The notes under the pieces are model-generated. The model did not search any database and was not told the origin of the DNA. It saw only the letters and a list, made by a program, of their open reading frames with translations. The position numbers and the translations under genes were made by a program. This document shows, in pieces, positions 36,283 through 40,847 of a stretch of DNA of 40,847 nt. This DNA comes from Erysipelotrichaceae bacterium. Its GTDB lineage: Bacteria; Bacillota_I; Bacilli_A; Erysipelotrichales; Erysipelotrichaceae. How positions within the stretch are numbered: the stretch's first letter is position 1; the number at the start of each line of letters is the position of its first letter. The stretch is taken from assembly GCA_030523555.1 (NCBI GenBank), contig JAUNIH010000010.1:1-40847 (forward strand). Direction: 5' to 3'.

Positions 36283-36408
36283 AATGGATAATTCTGACAC
36301 ATAAATCGCTCTACAGTAATTTTTACGTAAATTGTATTTAAATTAAGTACTATAGTTTATAATATTTTTAAATATAAATTTAAAATAATAAATGGGGAGG
36401 AAACAATA

Positions 36409-37485
36409 ATGTTACGTGTTGGTATGCTGACAAGCGGCGGTGACTGTCAGGCACTTAATGCCACAATGAGAGGTGTGGTCAAAACAATCCTTAACAATAG
36501 TAAGGAACCTGTAGAAATCTATGGTTTTGAAGATGGCTACAAAGGACTGATCTATGGTCAGTTTCGTCTTCTGACCGGGGATGATTTTTCCGGTATTCTC
36601 TCTCACGGTGGAACAATTCTGGGTACCAGCAGAGTTCCTTTCAAGACAATAGATGAACCTGATGAGAACGGCGTCAATAAAGTAGAAGCCATGAAACAGA
36701 CCTATCACAAGTTAAGACTCAATTGTCTGGTGATTCTGGGTGGCAACGGTTCTTTAAAGACTGCCAACCGTTTAAGTGAAGAAGGACTCAATGTTGTAGC
36801 TCTTCCTAAAACAATAGATAACGACATCTACGGTACCGATATGACTTTCGGTTTCCACAGTGCCGTAAATGTGGCATCAAACGCCATTGAATGTATTCAT
36901 ACGACAGCCAACTCCCATGGCCGTGTATTTATCGTGGAAATCATGGGACATAAAGTTGGATGGTTACCTTTATATGCCGGTATCGCCTCTGGAGCGGATG
37001 TCATCCTGATTCCGGAAATCCCTTATGATATCGACAAGGTTATTGATGTCATTGAAGAAAGAGACAGAAACGGCAGCCGTTTCACCATCATTGCGGTAGC
37101 TGAAGGCGCTATCTCCAAGAAAGATGCGGAACTGTCCAAAAAAGACTATAAAAAGAAACTCACCAATTACGAATTCCCTTCTGTTTCCTATGAAATTGCC
37201 GCTGCAATTGAGGAAAAGACCGGAAGAGAAGTACGTGTAACTGTACCAGGTCACACCCAGAGAGGTGGAAGTCCGGTACCATACGACAGAATCTTTGCCA
37301 CCCGTATCGGTGCAGTCGGCGGCAAGATGGTTATCGACAAAGAATACGGATATATGGTTACCTATTTATCCCGTGTAGTTACCAAGGTACCGCTTAGTGA
37401 AGTAGCCGGTAAACTCAAATATGTCGATCCTGAGTCTGATATCGTTCAGGAGGCAAGACTTATTGGCATCAGCTTTGGTGACTGA
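36409..37485 (+). CDS. 6-phosphofructokinase, atypical active site
   Basis: The 358-residue phosphofructokinase has MLTSGGDCQALNA, PKTIDNDI and GHTQRGGSPVPYDR. At the nucleotide site it reads GGNGSLKTA (111-119), where E. coli PfkA has GGDGS; the Mg-binding Asp is Asn. K134 in LPKTIDND replaces the Gly of ATP enzymes, and the F6P-binding MGR motif is MGH (IMGHKVGWL). Gly at the second key position plus Lys at this one is the mixed group III pattern, often ATP-dependent but without allosteric control. The phosphoryl donor (ATP or pyrophosphate) is therefore open. GGGGAGG precedes the ATG. It is followed by ppk. Confidence 0.88.
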   Translation: MLRVGMLTSGGDCQALNATMRGVVKTILNNSKEPVEIYGFEDGYKGLIYGQFRLLTGDDFSGILSHGGTILGTSRVPFKTIDEPDENGVNKVEAMKQTYHKLRLNCLVILGGNGSLKTANRLSEEGLNVVALPKTIDNDIYGTDMTFGFHSAVNVASNAIECIHTTANSHGRVFIVEIMGHKVGWLPLYAGIASGADVILIPEIPYDIDKVIDVIEERDRNGSRFTIIAVAEGAISKKDAELSKKDYKKKLTNYEFPSVSYEIAAAIEEKTGREVRVTVPGHTQRGGSPVPYDRIFATRIGAVGGKMVIDKEYGYMVTYLSRVVTKVPLSEVAGKLKYVDPESDIVQEARLIGISFGD

Positions 37486-37572
37486 TAATATATGCATATA
37501 TTTGACAGGATCATGAATGCCTTTAACAGTTTATTGTCAAGGCATAAAACTGATATGAAAGGAAGCCCTTAT

Positions 37573-39870
37573 ATGGCAAAAAAGAAAAAGAAGAAAATCG
37601 AAGAAGTGCCTGTATTCAAAAACAGTATTTCCACAGAGGAGGATTTAGGCGAAACTATTACCGGCTTAAAATCCGAACTTTATGAAGATATTGAATCTGT
37701 ACCTTCGAAAAAAGAACTTAAACGTCTTTTAAGAATCGCTGATGAAGCAGAAGATGACGATGATAAAGACGAAGAAATCAGAAGCTGTTTCACCAACCGT
37801 GAACTCTCTTGGCTCTTATTCAATGAAAGAGTGCTGAATGAAGCCGGAAATCCTAGAGTTCCGCTGGCTGAACGTCTGACCTTCGCATCTATTTTCCAGA
37901 CCAACCTTGATGAATTCTTCATGGTCAGAGTCGGAACCCTGATGGTACAGATGTCATCTGAAGAAAACATCAGAGATAATAAGACAGGTATGTCCTGCAA
38001 GAAACAGGTCAAAGCCATTCTCAAGGAAGTAAAAAGACTCGAAAAGAAAAGAGCTGTCATTTACGATCAGCTGATGGGTGAACTCGAACCTAAAGGCATA
38101 CGTCTTATCAACTTCCGTAAACTCTCTTATGAAGAAACAGGTTTCCTGGAGACTTACTTTGATGCCCATATCGCACCTTTCTTAACACCAATGGTCTTAA
38201 GCAAGCAGCAGCCGTTCCCGTTCCTTGAAAACAAACAGCTTTACGCTGTAGTATCACTGGGTTCAAGAAGTTCCAAGAATTCTTTAGGTATTGTGCCATG
38301 TTCTAACAGCGTCTTTAAACGTCTGATTGAAATTCCTACAAGACCTGGTAACTATATGCTGAGTGAAGAACTTATCTTACACTTTGTGGGCAAGATCTTC
38401 CCTCACTTTGAAATCAAAGAAAAATCCATCATGCGTGTAACCAGAAATGCCGATATTGAAGGCATTGAAGTCTACGATGAAGATATGAACTACCGTGATG
38501 TCATGGAACAGCTCATCAAGAAACGTACACGTCTTAATCCTGTAAGAGTTGAAATTACCAGAAAACTCAGCAAAGGTCTTCTCAAAGAGATTGCGAAGAA
38601 TATGTTTATTGATACTTCGCACATTATCGATGTTGATACACCGCTTGATCTGTCGTATGTCTCAACCTTAAGAAAGTATCTTGTAGACAAACAGGAACTC
38701 TTCTATAATCCGAGAAAACCTCAGGATTCTGCCATGGTTGATACTTCAAAACCGATTATTCCTCAGGCTCTTGAAAAAGATATCCTGTTGTCATATCCGT
38801 TTGAAAGTATGAAACCATTCCTGCAGCTTCTTGATGAAGCCGCTACCGATAAGGATGTCGTTTCAATAAAGATGACTTTATACCGTGTAGCTTCCCAGAG
38901 TAAGATTGTCGATACTCTGATAAAAGCCGCTGAAAACGGCAAGGAAGTTGTCGTACTTCTGGAACTTCGTGCAAGATTCGATGAAGAAAACAACATCGAT
39001 ATGTCTAGATTACTCGAAGAAGCCGGATGTCGAATCCTGTATGGTCTTGAAGACTATAAGGTTCATTCAAAACTGTGTCTGATCTCAAGACGCATTCATA
39101 ACGCTGAAAGCAGCGTTCAGTATATTACCCAGATCGGTACCGGTAACTACAACGAAAAGACCGCTACCTTATATACTGACCTGGCGCTTGTTACAGCCAA
39201 CCAGAAGATTGGTGCTGAAGTCGCAAGTGTCTTCGCCCACCTTTTACAGTCTGAAGTTCTGGATAAAACGGAAGAACTTCTGGTATCACCATTATGTCTT
39301 CAGAACAAGGTTCTTGGTATGATGGATGAACAGATAAAAAGAGCGCAGAAAGGAAAGGAAGCCTATATCGGTGTCAAAGTAAATTCCTTTACGGATAAAG
39401 CTATCCTGACCAAGATGATTGAATGTTCCAGAGCCGGTGTAAAGGTTGATCTTGTGGTACGTGGTATCTGCTGTCTTATTCCAGGCATTCCTGGTTTGAC
39501 TGAAAATATCCGCGTTGTAAGTATCGTCGGAAGATATCTCGAACACTCAAGAATCTACATCTTCGGTAAAGGCAAGGGACGCAAGATCTATATCGCTTCA
39601 GCCGACTTCATGACCAGAAACACTACAAGACGTGTGGAAGTTGCGGCACCAATCCATGACCGCAAACTTCAGAACCGTATTCTTCATATGTTCGACACAA
39701 TGATGAACGATGATGAAAAAGGTAAGGAACTCACAAGTGAAGGTGTCTATGTTGACCGTCACATCAATGAGACTCCACTCAATTCACAGGAAGTTCTCTT
39801 CGATGAAGCATACGCTGCCGCAAAAAGAGCTGCAGCTCACAAAGCAAAAACAAACGGGGTTAATAAATAA
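37573..39870 (+). CDS. ppk1: Polyphosphate kinase 1
   Basis: The 765-residue protein has the PPK1 domain order: N-terminal NRELSWLLFNERVLNEA, central domain, then two PLD-like halves with the autophosphorylated histidine in YKVHSKLCLI and a second in EHSRIYIFGKG. It reversibly polymerises ATP phosphate into polyphosphate. I chose the ATG at 37573 because AAAGGA (37558-37563) precedes it; an ATG at 37492 would add 27 residues without a ribosome site. The first 70 residues are lysine- and acid-rich and not part of the core. It is probably co-transcribed with the phosphofructokinase gene. Confidence 0.93.
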   Translation: MAKKKKKKIEEVPVFKNSISTEEDLGETITGLKSELYEDIESVPSKKELKRLLRIADEAEDDDDKDEEIRSCFTNRELSWLLFNERVLNEAGNPRVPLAERLTFASIFQTNLDEFFMVRVGTLMVQMSSEENIRDNKTGMSCKKQVKAILKEVKRLEKKRAVIYDQLMGELEPKGIRLINFRKLSYEETGFLETYFDAHIAPFLTPMVLSKQQPFPFLENKQLYAVVSLGSRSSKNSLGIVPCSNSVFKRLIEIPTRPGNYMLSEELILHFVGKIFPHFEIKEKSIMRVTRNADIEGIEVYDEDMNYRDVMEQLIKKRTRLNPVRVEITRKLSKGLLKEIAKNMFIDTSHIIDVDTPLDLSYVSTLRKYLVDKQELFYNPRKPQDSAMVDTSKPIIPQALEKDILLSYPFESMKPFLQLLDEAATDKDVVSIKMTLYRVASQSKIVDTLIKAAENGKEVVVLLELRARFDEENNIDMSRLLEEAGCRILYGLEDYKVHSKLCLISRRIHNAESSVQYITQIGTGNYNEKTATLYTDLALVTANQKIGAEVASVFAHLLQSEVLDKTEELLVSPLCLQNKVLGMMDEQIKRAQKGKEAYIGVKVNSFTDKAILTKMIECSRAGVKVDLVVRGICCLIPGIPGLTENIRVVSIVGRYLEHSRIYIFGKGKGRKIYIASADFMTRNTTRRVEVAAPIHDRKLQNRILHMFDTMMNDDEKGKELTSEGVYVDRHINETPLNSQEVLFDEAYAAAKRAAAHKAKTNGVNK

Positions 39871-39882
39871 TCCCGTTTTTTT
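39853..39882 (+). terminator. Rho-independent terminator after ppk1
   Basis: AACGGG (39853-39858) pairs with CCCGTT (39872-39877) and is followed by seven Ts. The ppk1 stop codon lies in the loop region. It is clearly oriented to the plus strand. Confidence 0.85.
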
Positions 39883-39891
39883 ATAATCAAT

Positions 39892-39918
39892 AAAAAAGAT
39901 TCCTTCAGAGGAATCTTT
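39892..39918 (-). terminator. Rho-independent terminator, probably of the disrupted tRNA gene
   Basis: AAAGATTCCT (39895-39904), loop TCAG and AGGAATCTTT (39909-39918) form a 10-bp perfect stem. On the minus strand it ends in six Ts. It starts about 10 bases after the CCA of the tRNA 3'-end fragment, exactly where a tRNA terminator is expected. Confidence 0.75.
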
Positions 39919-39928
39919 ATTTCTATCA

Positions 39929-39950
39929 TGGTGCCGACAACAGGAATTGA
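39929..39950 (-). other. tRNA 3'-end fragment, likely prophage attachment core
   Basis: Read on the minus strand, 39950-39929 is TCAATTCC-TGT-TGTCGGC-A-CCA: T-loop end, 3' side of the T stem, 3' side of a 7-base acceptor stem, discriminator A and an encoded CCA. Upstream of it there is no D arm or anticodon arm. The matching 5' acceptor strand would be GCCGACA, as in some Bacillota tRNA-Thr genes, though identity is a guess. This is the signature of an element that integrated at a tRNA 3' end. Confidence 0.65.
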
Positions 39951-40046
39951 CAAAATACAAATAGCAACATATTCAAAATAACGCTAAAACGCTTTATTTA
40001 TCGGTTATTTTCACATTTTTACAAATCGGAAGAGATTTAAAAAAAG

Positions 40047-40096
40047 GTAGCCATTTGGTAGCCATTTTGGAAAAACATAGCCAAAAAGTAGCCATT
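40047..40096 (+). repeat. Direct repeats GTAGCCATT, candidate integrase arm-type sites
   Basis: GTAGCCATT occurs at 40047, 40058 and 40088, and a degenerate copy (TAGCCAAAA) at about 40078. The repeats form two pairs, each with an 11-base step, and the pairs are about 30 bases apart. Arm-type sites of tyrosine integrases are short repeats beside the attachment core; here they start about 100 bases from the tRNA fragment. Confidence 0.5.
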
Positions 40097-40114
40097 GATG
40101 TTGACAAAATCAAC

Positions 40115-40140
40115 AAAAAAAGACCAGGGAACCCCCTGGC
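40115..40140 (-). terminator. Rho-independent terminator after phage-type genes
   Basis: CCAGGG (40124-40129), loop AACC and CCCTGG (40134-40139) form a GC-rich stem. On the minus strand it is followed by seven Ts. It lies a few bases after the stop of the 134-residue gene. Confidence 0.88.
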
Positions 40141-40145
40141 CTTAA

Positions 40146-40550
40146 TCATAAAAAGTCATCTTGCTGATAATGCTCGCGGATTTTCTTTATGCTCATCCCC
40201 GCTATGCTGTTTTTGAAGTGTTTATGCTTTTCCTGGGAACAGAAGTCCTCATAGGAATCGCAGTCAAGCAGTACGTTTTCGTACATGTCTTTTGAATGTT
40301 TAGTCCCTGCTCGGATTTCATCTGCAAATCGCAGGATTCTGGTACGACAATCTTTTGCCTTATCTTCTGCATATTTGTCGTGGAACGCGTCCGTATCACC
40401 CTTAAGGTTTGCGATGTTCTTATCCATCGTGTCTATCTTAAGCAAGATATCCTGGGTCTTGTCTTTTTTGCTCTGGAGATAACTCCAAAAGCCAGACGAT
40501 CCGAATATGGCCACTACAATTGACACGATGAGCGTCGCTATATCACTCAT
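40146..40550 (-). CDS. Small phage-type membrane protein, function unknown
   Basis: The 134-residue protein begins with one hydrophobic helix (SDIATLIVSIVVAIFGSSGFW) and continues with a charged, largely helical cytosolic or external part (about 25-134) that includes a coiled-coil-like KIDTMDKNIANLKGDTD. Similar one-helix proteins occur near holin and lysin genes of Firmicute phages, but I do not recognise a named family. Its ATG overlaps the upstream stop (AATGAGTGA), so translation is coupled, and a GGAGGTGCTGA ribosome site lies in the upstream gene. A strong terminator follows. Confidence 0.7.
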   Translation of the reverse strand: MSDIATLIVSIVVAIFGSSGFWSYLQSKKDKTQDILLKIDTMDKNIANLKGDTDAFHDKYAEDKAKDCRTRILRFADEIRAGTKHSKDMYENVLLDCDSYEDFCSQEKHKHFKNSIAGMSIKKIREHYQQDDFL

Positions 40551-40847
40551 TCAGCACCTCCTCTATCTTCTTGAGTTTTGCTTTCAGCCTTGCGTTTTCG
40601 TCTTTTAGGACATCAACCTGGGCTGTGAGCTGTCTGAATAGTTCTTCTATTTCTCTGATAGGATCATCAATGCTTTCGGCCGGATAATAGCTTACTCCGT
40701 CAACACCTGCCATGTAGTAGTTTTCTACTTTGTACCAGGTGGTTCCTTCATTGCCACGATCCTCCCATTTTCCGCCTTCGGTCTTTTCAGCGTTGTAATA
40801 ACCAACATTAGCAATGCCCTTAATTGTTGACTGAATATTTGCTTCGG
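40543..40847 (-). CDS. Phage-type protein, C-terminal part (runs off the window)
   Basis: The frame is open from the window edge (5' end missing) to a TGA at 40543-40545, about 100 residues. It holds a Tyr/Trp-rich stretch (ANVGYYNAEKTEGGKWEDRG, then TWYKVENYYMAGVDGV) and a C-terminal coiled coil (EIEELFRQLTAQVDVLKDEN to KIEEVLNE). The order fits a tail-tip, baseplate or lysis-module protein of a phage, but the family cannot be named from this part. It overlaps the next gene by four codons' worth of shared bases at most (stop inside the next start region). Confidence 0.6.
   Translation of the reverse strand, partial: EANIQSTIKGIANVGYYNAEKTEGGKWEDRGNEGTTWYKVENYYMAGVDGVSYYPAESIDDPIREIEELFRQLTAQVDVLKDENARLKAKLKKIEEVLNE

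Larger units (their letters stand above)
39929..40847. mobile_element. Edge of a prophage or integrative element
   Basis: From the tRNA fragment to the window end the content changes from housekeeping to phage-type: direct repeats (40047-40096), a terminator and two small overlapping minus-strand genes reading towards the attachment site, as late lysis or tail genes do at a prophage end. The integrase should be at the far end, outside the window, next to the restored tRNA. Alternatives are an integrative conjugative element or a remnant. Confidence 0.6.

Noticed and set aside
40047-40096. CRISPR-like array
   Set aside because: Repeats are only 9 bases with 2-base to 20-base gaps and no cas genes are nearby.
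40285-40523. Plus-strand open frames over the phage-type membrane protein gene
   Set aside because: No ribosome site, and the minus-strand gene has coupling, a membrane helix and a downstream terminator.

Overview
The window is a gene-dense chromosomal segment of a low-GC Gram-positive bacterium (Bacillota). The evidence is an hrcA-grpE-dnaK-dnaJ cluster under CIRCE operators, HPr kinase, RNase J, cofactor-independent phosphoglycerate mutase, a Gram-positive-type peptide deformylase, strong AGGAGG ribosome binding sites and tight rho-independent hairpins. I lean towards an Erysipelotrichia-like anaerobe (fermentative AdhE, ATC-hydrolase family protein), but the sequence alone does not prove this. 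Mobile DNA sits at both ends: an IS200/IS605 element on the left and the edge of a prophage-like element on the right.

Layout. 1-1796: an IS608-like element with Y1 transposase TnpA, RNA-guided nuclease TnpB and a structured right end that should be its guide RNA; its right tip abuts the 3' end of a NitT/TauT-type permease gene. 1793-3518 (-): permease and lipoprotein of that transporter, with no ATPase in view. 3570-6220 (+): a Crp/Fnr regulator with a TGTGA-N6-TCACA palindrome just before its start codon, then a threonine-aldolase-like PLP enzyme and a Gfo/Idh/MocA oxidoreductase. 6244-10990 (-): polar amino-acid ABC transporter (lipoprotein, permease, ATPase), a TrpR/YerC-like regulator, a terminator, a fucose-isomerase-like protein and an S66 LD-carboxypeptidase. 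The lipoprotein gene has a TAA at codon 3 after a perfect start signal. 11071-18464 (-): the heat-shock block hrcA-grpE-dnaK-dnaJ plus clpB with its own CIRCE. 18486-21356 (-): ftsW/rodA-like, rsmD, coaD and a HAD hydrolase. 21393-23777 (+): def and RNase J. 23799-26637 (-): ATC-hydrolase-like protein, gpmI and upp. 26776-29747 (+): adhE behind a Rex- or Crp-like operator, then a small GlsB-type membrane protein. 29800-35033 (-): uvrA, hprK and an Lgt-HAD fusion. 35119-39870 (+): TraB-family protein, an atypical phosphofructokinase and polyphosphate kinase. 39892-40847: a terminator, a 22-base tRNA 3'-end fragment, 11-bp-spaced direct repeats and two phage-type genes, together reading as a prophage attachment junction.

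How parts fit. The centre is housekeeping: protein folding, cell-wall and lipoprotein maturation, CoA synthesis, RNA turnover, DNA repair and glycolysis with NADH-recycling fermentation. Regulation is visible in several places: HrcA/CIRCE at two promoters, TGTGA-N6-TCACA palindromes before crp and adhE, nested repeats before the amino-acid transporter, and at least ten hairpin terminators.

Most worth checking: the nonsense codon in the transporter lipoprotein, the TnpB guide region abutting the permease stop codon, the Lgt-HAD fusion, the shared palindrome before crp and adhE, and the tRNA-derived attachment junction with candidate integrase arm sites.
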